DNA from: Rhodococcus sp. 14-1411-2a
GTDB lineage: Bacteria; Actinomycetota; Actinomycetes; Mycobacteriales; Mycobacteriaceae
DNA: 64,000 nucleotides
Direction of reading: 5' to 3'
NCBI RefSeq assembly: GCF_002259485.1
Contig: NZ_NPGA01000014.1
Span: forward strand, 434,001 to 498,000
Of this stretch, positions 26,065 through 35,477 are shown piece after piece; position 1 is the stretch's first letter, and the number at the start of each line of letters is the position of its first letter. The notes under the pieces are model-generated. The model worked only from the letters and a program-made list of their open reading frames with translations. It was not told where the DNA came from and ran no database searches. The position numbers and the translations under genes are program-made.

Positions 26065-27438
26065 ATGCGCAGATTCCTTCCTGGTTTCGGTACGAGTTCT
26101 CCGGTCCCCGCGCGGCCTGCTCGCGTCGTGGTGGTCGGTGGGGGCTTCGGCGGATTCAACGCCTTGCAGCGGCTGACGAAGCTGCTGGGGCCAGATCGCG
26201 CCGTGCTGACGTTGGTGGCCCCCACCGACTACCTGCTCTACAGTCCGCTGCTACCCGAGGTCGCCACCGGCGTTCTCGATCCGCGGGACATCGCCGTCTC
26301 GACCCGTCAAGCGCTGCCGCGCGTCAAGTTGGTGCTCGGTCACGTCACGACCGTCGATTTCGACGCGCGCGAGCTGACGGTGATCGGACCCGACGGCGAC
26401 TCGACGCTCGAGTGGGACAAGCTGATACTCGCGCCCGGGTCGGTGACCAAGCAGTTCGACATCCCCGGCGTCGACGAGCATGCGTACGGGCTAAAGACGC
26501 TGAGTGAAGCCGTCTACATCCGCAACCATGTGCTCGCGCAACTCGACGCAGCCGATGCTCTGCCCGACACCCCGGAAGGCCGGAGCGAACGAGCCGAGCG
26601 GCTGACGGTGGTGGCCGTGGGGGCCGGTTACACGGGCACCGAATTCGTTGCGCAGATGCAGAATTGGGTCAAAGGCATTGCGTCCCGTTGGGCGAGCGTC
26701 GACCCGGACGAGGTGCGCTGGGTGCTCGTCGACGTGGCCGACGCGGTGCTGCCGGAGCTCGGCGCGCGACTGGGCAAGGAAGCGCTTGCCGTACTCGCCG
26801 AGCGGGGTGTCGACGTCCGGCTGGGGGTGTCGGTGGCATCGGCCACCGCAACGTCGGTGACGCTCACCGACGACGAGGTGATCCCGTCCCGGACGCTCGT
26901 CTGGGGAGCAGGCGTCGCCGCGAGCCCGCTCATCGCACGGCTGGGTCTGCCCACAGCGGGCGGACGCCTGGTGGTGGGCGCGGACATGACCGTCCCCGGC
27001 GTAGAAGATGTCTGGGCGATCGGCGACGCGGCGGCAGTCCCCGACCTCGCCGCCGACCCGTCGAAGCCAACGCCGCCAACGCCGCCGACGGCGCAGCACG
27101 CCCAGCGCCAAGGTGTGGCCGTCGCCCGGAACGTCGCGGCGTCCCTCGGTGTCGGGCAGGCGCGTCCGTACAAGCACACGGATCTGGGGCTCGTCGCCGA
27201 TCTCGGCGGATTCGACGGTGTGGCAAAGCCTCTGGGTATTCCGTTGACCGGACCCGTCGCGAAGTTCGTCGCGCGCGGCTATCACCTGTACGCGTTGCCG
27301 ACGGTGTCTGCACGAGTGCGGGTGGCAACGGACTGGCTGTACTCCTCGGTGCTGCCGACGCGCGTCGTAAACCTGGCCCAGGTGCGATCCGAGGACGCGC
27401 TGATCAAGAAAGCTCAGGCAATCGATCTGTACGAGTAG
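26065..27438 (+). CDS. ndh: Type II NADH dehydrogenase (NDH-2)
   Basis: A 457-residue FAD-dependent, non-proton-pumping NADH:quinone oxidoreductase. VVVVGGGFGGFNAL at about 21-34 binds FAD, VVAVGAGYTGTEF near 205 binds NADH, and VWAIGDAAAVP is the third FAD signature. A C-terminal amphipathic stretch (YHLYALPTVSARVRVATDWLY) suits monotopic membrane attachment. It would feed electrons into the menaquinone pool. A perfect hairpin follows the gene. The symbol is by family. Confidence 0.88.
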   Translation: MRRFLPGFGTSSPVPARPARVVVVGGGFGGFNALQRLTKLLGPDRAVLTLVAPTDYLLYSPLLPEVATGVLDPRDIAVSTRQALPRVKLVLGHVTTVDFDARELTVIGPDGDSTLEWDKLILAPGSVTKQFDIPGVDEHAYGLKTLSEAVYIRNHVLAQLDAADALPDTPEGRSERAERLTVVAVGAGYTGTEFVAQMQNWVKGIASRWASVDPDEVRWVLVDVADAVLPELGARLGKEALAVLAERGVDVRLGVSVASATATSVTLTDDEVIPSRTLVWGAGVAASPLIARLGLPTAGGRLVVGADMTVPGVEDVWAIGDAAAVPDLAADPSKPTPPTPPTAQHAQRQGVAVARNVAASLGVGQARPYKHTDLGLVADLGGFDGVAKPLGIPLTGPVAKFVARGYHLYALPTVSARVRVATDWLYSSVLPTRVVNLAQVRSEDALIKKAQAIDLYE

Positions 27439-27454
27439 AGCGGCCGTGCCGCAT

Positions 27455-27494
27455 GTGCGCGGTAACTCGTAGCAGGCTACGAGTTACCGCGCAC
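27455..27494. terminator. Bidirectional hairpin terminator
   Basis: A perfect 18-bp stem, GTGCGCGGTAACTCGTAG with its complement at 27477-27494, and loop CAGG between the convergent NDH-2 and flavin monooxygenase genes. One of the strongest hairpins in the window. Confidence 0.9.
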
Positions 27495-27499
27495 CTGGG

Positions 27500-29341
27500 T
27501 CACCGCAGGTGATGCACTTCCTGCAGTCCGTAGACCGGGGTGTCGATGCCCTCGTAGCGCGCCTTGATCTGCAGTGCGAGGTAGAGCGAATAGTGCCGCG
27601 ACTGGTGCAGATTGCCGCCGTGGAACCAGAAGTTCTCCTGCTGCGTCGGCTTCCACATGTTGCGCTGCTCGCCCTCCCACGGACCGGGATCCTTGGTGGT
27701 GTTCGAGCCGAGGCCCCAGCATTTGCCGACCTTGTCTGCGGTCTCCTGATCGATGAGGTCTGCCACCCAGCCGTTCATCGAGCCGTAGCCGGTTGCGTAG
27801 ACGATCAGATCGGCAGGCAGTTCGGCGCCGTCGTCGAGCACGACGCCGGTCTTGCTGATCCGATCCACCTGCCCGGCAACGAGTTTGATCTTGCCGTCCG
27901 CGACCAGCTCGGACGCGCCGACATCGATGTAGTAGCCCGAGCCGCGGCGCAGGTACTTCATGAACAGCCCGGACCCGTCGTCGCCGAAATCGAGCTGGAA
28001 GCCGGCCTTCTCGAGCCGATCGTAGAAGTCCTTGTCCTGCTCCGCGATCTGCTGATACACCGGGATCTGGAACTCGTGCATGATTCGGTAGGGCAAGGAC
28101 GCGAACGTGAGATCGGCTTTGCCCGTGGTCATTCCGGACTCGACGGCCCGCTCGGAGTACAGATCACCCAGCGCGATATCGCAGAGCGAATCGGATTTGA
28201 CGATGTGTGTCGACGAGCGCTGCAGCATCGTCACATCGACACCCGTCTCGTACAGCGCCTTGCAGATGTCGTGCGCGGAGTTGTTGGAACCCACCACCAC
28301 GACCCGCTTGCCGACATACGTGTCGGGACCGGGGTGTTCGCTGGAATGGTGCTGCTCGCCCTCGAATTCGTCCATGCCGGGGAAGTTCGGCACGTTCTTC
28401 TTGCCGGACATTCCGGTGGCCATCACCAGCTGCTTGGGCCGCAGGATCACTTCTTCACCGTCGCGGTCCACGACGACCGTCCACTCCTTCGCCACCTCGT
28501 CGTAGGTAGCGGACTTGGCAGTGGTCTTGGTCCAGTAGGGGACCTCCATGACCTTGGTGTACATCTCGAGCCAGTCGCCGATCTTGTCCTTCGGCGCGAA
28601 CACCGGCCAGTTCGGCGGGAACGGCAGGTACGGCAGGTGGTCGTACCAGACCGGGTCGTGCAGACACAGGGACTTGTAGCGGCCGCGCCACTGGTCGCCG
28701 GGGCGCTCGGCACGGTCGACGACGATCGCAGGCACACCGAGCTGACGGAACCGAGCGCCGAGAGCGATACCGCCCTGGCCGCCGCCGACGACGAGGGCGT
28801 ACGGCTGCACGCTGTAGCCGAGTTCCTTCTCCTCGATCTCCTTCTTCTCCGCCCAGTTCTGGGTATCGGCATTCGAGCCGTGCACCGCGCCCTTGATGCG
28901 CGAGCTGCCCTGACGCTCCTCGTAACCCTTGAGCTCCTGCATCGTGGTCAGCAGCGTCCACGCGACGTCCTGGCCGGTATCGGCGTCGACGGTCAGGCGC
29001 AGATGACCCTTGCCGCGGCTGGTCGCGGTCTCGAACTCGATCCACGCCGACACCACGCCGTCTGCCTCGTCGGGAGTCTCGGTGGTGTGGAAACCCGTCG
29101 GATCGGTGTCGTCGAGCCGCTCGGAGAGCATGTCGGACACGCCGTCGCGCCCCTCCACCGTCTTCAGATTCCAGGTGAAGGTGACGAGATCGCGCCAGAA
29201 GCTGCTGACGGCGAACATGCCGGCAACGCGAGGAATATCGCGCGCGACCAGCGCCTGCTCGAACTCCGACAGCCAGGCGTCGACCCGTTCCTGCGGGGTG
29301 TGGGTGCGGGCGATGTCGACCGGCTCGATGGTCTGGGTCAT
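27500..29341 (-). CDS. Flavin-containing monooxygenase with N-terminal NTF2-like domain
   Basis: A 613-residue protein. Residues 15-150 look like an NTF2/SnoaL-like domain (WLSEFEQALVARDIPRVAGM, WRDLVTFTWNL). A class B flavin monooxygenase follows: VVGGGQGGIALGARF for FAD, a Baeyer-Villiger-like FEGEQHHSSEHPG segment and VVVVGSNNSAHDICKAL for NADPH. ATG 29341 has an AGGAG site; the frame continues upstream into the regulatory spacer. It is divergent from the butanediol/acetoin genes and may oxygenate a ketone or related substrate. The reaction is not proven. Confidence 0.87.
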   Translation of the reverse strand: MTQTIEPVDIARTHTPQERVDAWLSEFEQALVARDIPRVAGMFAVSSFWRDLVTFTWNLKTVEGRDGVSDMLSERLDDTDPTGFHTTETPDEADGVVSAWIEFETATSRGKGHLRLTVDADTGQDVAWTLLTTMQELKGYEERQGSSRIKGAVHGSNADTQNWAEKKEIEEKELGYSVQPYALVVGGGQGGIALGARFRQLGVPAIVVDRAERPGDQWRGRYKSLCLHDPVWYDHLPYLPFPPNWPVFAPKDKIGDWLEMYTKVMEVPYWTKTTAKSATYDEVAKEWTVVVDRDGEEVILRPKQLVMATGMSGKKNVPNFPGMDEFEGEQHHSSEHPGPDTYVGKRVVVVGSNNSAHDICKALYETGVDVTMLQRSSTHIVKSDSLCDIALGDLYSERAVESGMTTGKADLTFASLPYRIMHEFQIPVYQQIAEQDKDFYDRLEKAGFQLDFGDDGSGLFMKYLRRGSGYYIDVGASELVADGKIKLVAGQVDRISKTGVVLDDGAELPADLIVYATGYGSMNGWVADLIDQETADKVGKCWGLGSNTTKDPGPWEGEQRNMWKPTQQENFWFHGGNLHQSRHYSLYLALQIKARYEGIDTPVYGLQEVHHLR

Positions 29342-29411
29342 CAAAACTCCTAGCGGTGTGCGGGACCTTCTGTGTGACCCAGCACACTCCTTCAGGGGTG
29401 GGTGGTCGAGA

Positions 29412-29509
29412 GTTGCAGGGGGTTGCAGTGCGAATCCGGTGCAGCTGACCGCGCTCAGCGCGGTCGAATGCACCCGATTCCGAGGGCAGTGACTGCAACG
29501 CGCTGCAAC
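29412..29509. promoter_or_regulatory. 98-bp composite dyad in the FMO/butanediol spacer
   Basis: Two GTTGCAG boxes ten bases apart (29412 and 29422) face two CTGCAAC boxes ten bases apart (29493 and 29503). Inside them are facing GAATC-GGTGCA-like segments and a central perfect repeat ACCGCGC-TCA-GCGCGGT (29448-29464). Ten-base phasing suits cooperative binding on one DNA face. The GAF regulator encoded downstream or an AcoR-like protein is a likely ligand. Confidence 0.65.
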
Positions 29510-29570
29510 CCTGTCCGAAGTGGTCGGCGTCACATAGACATGAGTGCATCCGACGATCAGGAGTGAAGCG

Positions 29571-30629
29571 ATGCGCGCAGCTGTGTACTACGGCCCCAAC
29601 AAGGTGGAGATCACCGACGTACCCGAGCCGAATCCAGGTGAAGGGCAGGTCAAGATCCGAGTCGGGTTCAACGGAATCTGCGGAACCGACTTGCACGAGT
29701 ACTACGCCGGCCCCATCTTCATCCCCACCTCGCCGCACCCGCTCACCGGCCAGGAGATGCCGCTGGTGCTGGGCCACGAGTTCTCGGGCACCGTCACCGA
29801 ACTCGGCAAGGGTGTCACCGGGGTGAACGTGGGCGACCGCGTCGCCATCGAGCCGCTCTACCGTTGCGGGCACTGCGGACCGTGCCGCGCGGGGAACTAC
29901 AACATCTGCGCGCAGATCGGCTTCCACGGACTGATGTCCGACGGCGGAATGGCCGAATACACCGTGGTGCCCACCGACATGATTCATGCCTTGCCCGACA
30001 ACGTCTCCCTCGAACTCGGTGCGCTCGTCGAGCCGATGTCGGTCGCCTATCACGCTGCGACACTGGGGGATCCGAAGCCCGACGACACCGCGATGGTGTT
30101 CGGGGCCGGCCCTATCGGCATCGGACTGTGGTTCGCGCTGCGCGGCAAGGGAGTCGAGAACGTGTACGTCGTCGAACCATCGCCGACGCGTCGAGCATCG
30201 ATCGAAGCCCTGGGCGCGAAGACCCTGGACCCGACGGCTGTCGACGTCCCCGCCTTCATCGCCGATCTCACCGACGGCAACGGAGCCGATGCCATCTACG
30301 ACGCGGCCGGCGTTCAACCGGCCGTCGAGACAGCGCTCGGATGCATCGGTGCGCGAAAGCCACTGGTCAGCGTCGCGATCTACGAAAAACCCCTGACCAC
30401 ACCGCTGCAGAAGCTGGTGATGAACGAATCTCGCATCCAGGGCTCGCTCTGCTACACCTCGGCCGACTACGAGGCCGTCATCGATCTGATGAGCCAGGGC
30501 CACTACGACACGACGGGCTGGGTGGACAAGATCACGCTCGACGGAGTCATCGACGACGGCTTCGAGGCGCTGCATGCGGGCACCAAGATGAAGGTTCTGG
30601 TCGACCCTTCCACCGGGGCAGCGTCATGA
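29571..30629 (+). CDS. 2,3-butanediol dehydrogenase (zinc MDR)
   Basis: A 352-residue medium-chain zinc dehydrogenase. [12 protein letters not shown] and LGHEFSG hold the catalytic zinc ligands, and [17 protein letters not shown] is the structural zinc loop. [14 protein letters not shown] and [15 protein letters not shown] are typical of (R,R)-butanediol dehydrogenases. It interconverts 2,3-butanediol and acetoin with NAD(H). ATG at 29571 follows AGGAGTGAAGCG. It overlaps the downstream SDR by four bases, giving a two-enzyme diol/acetoin operon. Confidence 0.9.
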   Translation: MRAAVYYGPNKVEITDVPEPNPGEGQVKIRVGFNGICGTDLHEYYAGPIFIPTSPHPLTGQEMPLVLGHEFSGTVTELGKGVTGVNVGDRVAIEPLYRCGHCGPCRAGNYNICAQIGFHGLMSDGGMAEYTVVPTDMIHALPDNVSLELGALVEPMSVAYHAATLGDPKPDDTAMVFGAGPIGIGLWFALRGKGVENVYVVEPSPTRRASIEALGAKTLDPTAVDVPAFIADLTDGNGADAIYDAAGVQPAVETALGCIGARKPLVSVAIYEKPLTTPLQKLVMNESRIQGSLCYTSADYEAVIDLMSQGHYDTTGWVDKITLDGVIDDGFEALHAGTKMKVLVDPSTGAAS

Positions 30630-31393
30630 GCGCGGTGCTGGTGACCGGTGCGGGCCAGGGCATCGGCCGGGCCATCGCGCTGCGGTTGGCGAACGACGGA
30701 CACGACATCGCCCTGGTGGATCTGGTCGAGGACAAGATCGCCGGCGTCGCCGATGAGGTACGTGAAACCGGCTCGAAAGCAACGACATTCGTGGCCGACG
30801 TCAGCGACCGCGATCAGGTGTTCGCCGCCGTCGAGCACACGCACGAGGCGCTCGGCGGGTTCGGCGTCATCGTCAACAACGCGGGCATCGCGCAGGTGGC
30901 ACCGCTCGACGATGTGCGCCCCGAGGACACGAAGAAGATCTGGGCCGTCAACGTCGACGGTGTGCTGTGGGGAATCCAAGCTGCTGCAGCGAAATTCAGG
31001 TCTCTCGGCCAGAAGGGCAAGATCATCAACGCGTCGTCGATCGCCGGCCACGACGGGTTCGCCATGCTCGGGGTCTACAGCGCAACGAAATTCGCTGTTC
31101 GTGCACTGACCCAGGCCGCAGCGAAGGAATACGCAGCCGAGGGGATCACCGTCAACGCGTACTGCCCCGGCGTGGTGGGCACCGATATGTGGGTCACCAT
31201 CGACAAGCGTTTCGCCGAGCTGACGGGCGCAGCGGAAGGCGAGACCTACGACAAATTCGTCGGCGGCATCGCCCTCGGTCGCGCGCAGACCCCCGAGGAT
31301 GTCGCGGCGTTCGTCTCGTATCTCGCCGGGCCGGACTCGGACTACATGACCGGCCAGGCACCGTTGATCGACGGTGGTTTGGTCTATCGGTAA
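30626..31393 (+). CDS. Acetoin/diacetyl reductase-like SDR
   Basis: A 255-residue [11 protein letters not shown] is near residue 7, NNAG near 84, and YSATKFAV gives catalytic Tyr151 and Lys155 with Ser in [25 protein letters not shown] and the terminal LIDGGLVYR match meso-butanediol/acetoin reductases. Its ATGA overlap with the butanediol dehydrogenase supports a common role in acetoin/butanediol stereoisomer conversion. The stereochemistry is not readable. Confidence 0.88.
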   Translation: MSAVLVTGAGQGIGRAIALRLANDGHDIALVDLVEDKIAGVADEVRETGSKATTFVADVSDRDQVFAAVEHTHEALGGFGVIVNNAGIAQVAPLDDVRPEDTKKIWAVNVDGVLWGIQAAAAKFRSLGQKGKIINASSIAGHDGFAMLGVYSATKFAVRALTQAAAKEYAAEGITVNAYCPGVVGTDMWVTIDKRFAELTGAAEGETYDKFVGGIALGRAQTPEDVAAFVSYLAGPDSDYMTGQAPLIDGGLVYR

Positions 31394-31437
31394 CCCCCGT
31401 TGATGTCGATCTGTGAGCTGGAGCACAATTGACTGTG

Positions 31438-32730
31438 ATGACGCAGTCGACAGGTCCTGAACCTGCGCTGGCGGCCGGCGAAGACCCGCGCCGCTACGCG
31501 CAGATTCTCACTGCCGTGTACGACGCGACCATGACCGGCGGCAAGTCACCCGCGCGTCCCCGCGAGGTCATCGGGGACTCGTGGCGTCGGTTGCAGACCC
31601 TGGGCATCGACCCGGAACTGGGTAACCCCGCCGAGACGCAGATGGACGTCTCCGATCTCGAGCTGAGCCGTCGGGAATCGGGGCTGTTCGACATCCTCGA
31701 CGATCTGGCCCGCGGCCTGGAATCGGTGGTGCAGGACGGCGACAATATCCTGGTCGTCGCCGATCGGCACGGCCGGGTGCTGTGGCGCAGCGGATCGACG
31801 GCGGTACTGGACCGCGCCGACGACCTCGGCTTCGTGGAAGGCGCCAACTGGGCCGAGGACTCGGTGGGCACCAATGCCATCGGCACCGCGCTGGTCTCCC
31901 GGCGCGCGGTGCAGATCTTCTCGGCCGAACACTATGTGCGCAGCCATCATTCGTGGACGTGTGCCGGTGCGCCGATTCGGGACCCTCGGACCGGTCAGGT
32001 GCTGGGAGCCATCGATGTCAGCGGCCCGGCCAAGACTGTCCACCCCACCACCATCGCACTCGTCGACGCCGTCGCACGGTTGGCGGAATCTCAACTGCGG
32101 GAACTTCATCGGAGCACCCTCGATCGACTGCGCTCGGTGGCCGCACCGATGCTCGCGCGCCTGCAGTCCCCGGCCCTCGCCGTGGACGCGAACGGTTGGG
32201 TCGCGGCTGTCGAATCGGTGGCGCTGCGCAATCGCATTCTGTTGCCCGAGGATCTGGCGACCGGACGCTTCTGGCTGCCGACCCTCGGCGTGTGCGACTT
32301 CGAGCCGCTGCCCGGTGGATGGCTCGTCCGACCCACCAGCACGATGGATTCCGGCGTCGCCGATGTCGGATCGACGAGAATTCGCATCGACCTGCGCAAT
32401 TCGCAGAAACCTCGCATCGAAGTGCGCAGCGAGGTGGGGGAGTGGACCCACGAGCCGACGCCCAGGCACGCCGAAATTCTGTACCTTCTCGCCACGCATC
32501 GGCAGGGGCGAACCGCGTCGCAGATGGCCGCCGATCTGTTCGGCGACGACGGACGTGCCATCACCGTGCGGGCCGAGATGTCGCGGCTGCGCAAACACCT
32601 CGCCGGCATCATCTCCACGCAGCCGTACCGACTGGACGAATCCGCGACCGTCGAACTGGTCATGCCATCGGACATGAGCCGATTGCTGCCGCATTCGTCG
32701 GCCCCGGCGATCCGGGCGGCACGGGGCTGA
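31438..32730 (+). CDS. GAF-domain transcriptional regulator
   Basis: A 430-residue protein. The N-terminal half is an AcoR-type GAF sensor (WAEDSVGTNAIGTALVSRRA, IFSAEHYVRSHHSWTCAGAPI). There is no AAA module. The C-terminal part (PTPRHAEILYLLATHRQGRTASQMAADLFGDD, then VRAEMSRLRKHL) looks like a winged-helix DNA-binding domain. Possible starts are TTG 31429, GTG 31435 and ATG 31438; a GGAG at 31420 is best spaced for the GTG. Downstream of the butanediol/acetoin genes, it likely regulates them, possibly through the 98-bp dyad. Confidence 0.8.
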   Translation: MTQSTGPEPALAAGEDPRRYAQILTAVYDATMTGGKSPARPREVIGDSWRRLQTLGIDPELGNPAETQMDVSDLELSRRESGLFDILDDLARGLESVVQDGDNILVVADRHGRVLWRSGSTAVLDRADDLGFVEGANWAEDSVGTNAIGTALVSRRAVQIFSAEHYVRSHHSWTCAGAPIRDPRTGQVLGAIDVSGPAKTVHPTTIALVDAVARLAESQLRELHRSTLDRLRSVAAPMLARLQSPALAVDANGWVAAVESVALRNRILLPEDLATGRFWLPTLGVCDFEPLPGGWLVRPTSTMDSGVADVGSTRIRIDLRNSQKPRIEVRSEVGEWTHEPTPRHAEILYLLATHRQGRTASQMAADLFGDDGRAITVRAEMSRLRKHLAGIISTQPYRLDESATVELVMPSDMSRLLPHSSAPAIRAARG

Positions 32731-32752
32731 GCCGTAGCGCAGAATCGAGGGA

Positions 32753-34807
32753 ATGAACCGCCTCGCCCGAATCCTCGACGCCTCGGATCCGGGACAGGTA
32801 CGGCTGCGCGGCGCCTCGGCGACGACGCTGACGGTACTGCTGGCGATGGTGACGTTGGTGCTGATCACGCGCGCCATCGGGCAGCCGGTGACGGTGGCGA
32901 TGCTCGGAACCGTCGTGGCGATGCAGGCATCGGCCGCGGTGAAGGACAAGGACCAGCACAGTCGGCTGGTCACCACCGCACTGATGGCGCTGCCGGCCTC
33001 GGCAGCAGTGACGTTGGCGGCGTTGCTCTCCGAACTCGGCAAGGTGGCCGACGTCGGATTCATCGCGGTGCTGTTCACGGCCGTGTGGGTGCGCCGTTTC
33101 GGCCCGCGCGGCACGGCGCTGGGCATGGTCTCGTTCATCTCGTACTTCTTCGCGCTGTTCCTGCGCGCGACGCCGGGGCAGCTGCCGATGCTCATCGCGG
33201 CAATACTCGGCGGCTTGGTGATTGCCCTGTTCGTGCGAGCGGTCATCTTCCCCGATCGGCCGATCGTGGAGGTTCGTCGATTGCTGTTCGCCATGCGGGC
33301 GGTCTCGGTGTCGGTGCTCGAGGCGGCGTCGGCAGGGGAAAGCCGCGACCTGAACCTGGTGCGCCGCAGACTCGACCGACTCGGCAACACGGCGCTGATG
33401 ATCGACGACTGGCTCGACCGACACGATGCCGGGCAACTGCTCAGCGTCACAAGCACAGATCTGTCGCTCCGCGTGTTCGACGCCCAGATCGCCACCGAGC
33501 AGCTCGTCAGCTCACTGTGGGCTCTGGATCCCGCGAAGCCCTGGCCGACAGCGCTGGGGCAGGCGACCACGGCACTCGGGTCGGTTCTGCAGAACACACC
33601 GTCGCCAGAGCAGTTGCGTGCAGCCCGTCGGTTGGCGTCCACAGCAGCCGAGCGCGCCGACCCGTCCACCCCCGCGGGGATTGCCACGGTCTCGGCGCAA
33701 CGAGCTGTGCAGGCGCACATCGCTATTCATCACATCACCACCAATGCGGTTGCCGTTGATGCGGGTCCCCGAGTCGTCCCCGAACCTGCGACGAAGGACA
33801 CGCCGAGCGGACTCAATCCGAGCACCAAGGCCGCCATCCAGGTGGCCGTCGCCACCAGTGCGGCGACCGTGCTGGGTGAACTGGTCTCACCCGACCGTTG
33901 GTACTGGGCCGTACTGACGGCGTTCCTGGTGTTCACGGGGGCGTCGACGCGCGGTGAAATCCTCACGCGCGCTGGCCAACGCGTCCTCGGGACCATCGCG
34001 GGTGTGCTCGCCGGGGTGGTGATCGCCGCACTGGTGGGCAACAATCAACCCCTGCAGTTGGTGCTGATCGTCGTCTGTGTCTTCTTCGCGTTCTATCTGG
34101 TGACGGTGGCGTATGCGCTGCTGTCGTTCTTCGTCACCATTCTGCTCGCGATGCTCTACGGGCTACTGGGAACGTTCAGCATCGAAGTGCTCGAGCTTCG
34201 GATCGTCGAGACCGCGGTCGGCGGCGTGGTCGGTATGGTCTCCGCTTACTTCATCTTCTCGACAAGTACTCGAAAGACATTGGTGGACAGGGTCGATACG
34301 TACCTCGAACAGCTGGATACGTTGATCGAATCCAGCGTGGAATCGGTCATCGCTCCGGGCGAGGAGACCGACCTGGTGGCGTCGACGCGCACGCTCGACA
34401 ATGCGTTGAAGGACGTCGTGTCGGCCGGAAAGCCGCTGGTGCTCGGGCCGACGACCCGCAGCAGGCGAGGCGCGAAACGACTGCTACGAGTGCTGGCAGT
34501 CAGCGGCCGATCGGCGCACGCTCTGGCCCGCGCGGGCGTGCTCGCCTCCCGCGCCGAGGCGGAGACGGCTCCGACGGCCGAGACTGCCCAGGCGCTACGC
34601 GACGCTGCGGCTCTGGTGCGCGACACTGTGCGTCACGTCGAGGCAGCCGTTGCCGGAAATCACGTCGAGCCGCCGGAGAAGATCACCGAGACAACGGTAT
34701 TGGATGTGTTGCTCACCTCCACCAACGCGCCCGGTCCGCTGCGGGGTGCGGTGCGCGCACTGAACACGATGAACCGAACACTCGCCGATGTGTTGACTCG
34801 GGGTTGA
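32753..34807 (+). CDS. FUSC-family membrane protein
   Basis: A 684-residue protein with two blocks of about five to six transmembrane helices (residues 20-165 and 360-500), each followed by a long soluble helical region. This is the duplicated layout of FUSC/aromatic-acid exporter-like (YccS/AaeB) proteins. ATG 32753 gives a short cytoplasmic N-terminus before the first helix. Family members export aromatic acids or related compounds; the cargo here is unknown. It follows the GAF regulator by 22 bases. Confidence 0.85.
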   Translation: MNRLARILDASDPGQVRLRGASATTLTVLLAMVTLVLITRAIGQPVTVAMLGTVVAMQASAAVKDKDQHSRLVTTALMALPASAAVTLAALLSELGKVADVGFIAVLFTAVWVRRFGPRGTALGMVSFISYFFALFLRATPGQLPMLIAAILGGLVIALFVRAVIFPDRPIVEVRRLLFAMRAVSVSVLEAASAGESRDLNLVRRRLDRLGNTALMIDDWLDRHDAGQLLSVTSTDLSLRVFDAQIATEQLVSSLWALDPAKPWPTALGQATTALGSVLQNTPSPEQLRAARRLASTAAERADPSTPAGIATVSAQRAVQAHIAIHHITTNAVAVDAGPRVVPEPATKDTPSGLNPSTKAAIQVAVATSAATVLGELVSPDRWYWAVLTAFLVFTGASTRGEILTRAGQRVLGTIAGVLAGVVIAALVGNNQPLQLVLIVVCVFFAFYLVTVAYALLSFFVTILLAMLYGLLGTFSIEVLELRIVETAVGGVVGMVSAYFIFSTSTRKTLVDRVDTYLEQLDTLIESSVESVIAPGEETDLVASTRTLDNALKDVVSAGKPLVLGPTTRSRRGAKRLLRVLAVSGRSAHALARAGVLASRAEAETAPTAETAQALRDAAALVRDTVRHVEAAVAGNHVEPPEKITETTVLDVLLTSTNAPGPLRGAVRALNTMNRTLADVLTRG

Positions 34808-34841
34808 CCTTCACATCGTGACAAGGTCTTGGCTGACGGCC

Positions 34842-35468
34842 ATGAACGAACTACTTCGGCACCACGCTTCTTCGGTTCGGCTTCGAGCAGCGCTCGATAT
34901 CGGCACCACGCCGGACCTACAGTTTCTCGACGCGTTGCTGCAGCGGTGTGCCGTCGAACCGGATTTTCAGGTGCGAGAGATGTTGACGTGGGCGCTGATT
35001 CGACTTCCTGCGTCGGCGACGGTTCCGCGGTTGATGGAGGAGGTGAGATGGGGCGGCGCGCAGGCACGCAGCCAGGCGTTGCATACGTTGTCCAAGGTCC
35101 AGAACCCGTCGGCGTGGGAGGCGATCACCTCTTCCGTGCTTGTTGATCCGGACGACGAAGTGGCCCGAAGCGCATGGCGAGCCGCAGTCGTTCTGGTGCC
35201 GGCAGGAAGTGAATCAGCATTGGCGACAATGCTGTCCACCCAGCTCGGCCGAGGTGGGCACGACGTCCAGCGGAGCCTCAGCCGCGCGCTCGTTGCGCTC
35301 GGATCGGTGATCGAGGAGATGCTGCGCGAGGCCGCGTCGAGCACGGATCCAGCCGTTCGCGCCCATGCGCTGGCAACCGAGGCGCTGCTCCGAGACCCGG
35401 ATACCGGATTCGCAGTGTTCGAGGCCAAACGTGTCGATGCCCTTGGCGTGGTCGACTCGGCGGGGTGA
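34842..35468 (+). CDS. HEAT-repeat protein
   Basis: A 208-residue protein built of helical HEAT-like repeats (SSVRLRAALDIGTTPDLQFLDALLQRCAVEPDFQVREMLTWALIRL-type units; key residues are the Asp, Val and Arg at the turns). No catalytic motif is seen. I chose ATG 34842; GTG 34818 would add eight residues. The MerR-HEAT regulator starts nine bases after it, so the two are cotranscribed and may bind one another or one partner through their solenoids. Confidence 0.75.
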   Translation: MNELLRHHASSVRLRAALDIGTTPDLQFLDALLQRCAVEPDFQVREMLTWALIRLPASATVPRLMEEVRWGGAQARSQALHTLSKVQNPSAWEAITSSVLVDPDDEVARSAWRAAVVLVPAGSESALATMLSTQLGRGGHDVQRSLSRALVALGSVIEEMLREAASSTDPAVRAHALATEALLRDPDTGFAVFEAKRVDALGVVDSAG

Positions 35469-35477
35469 GATAGAACG

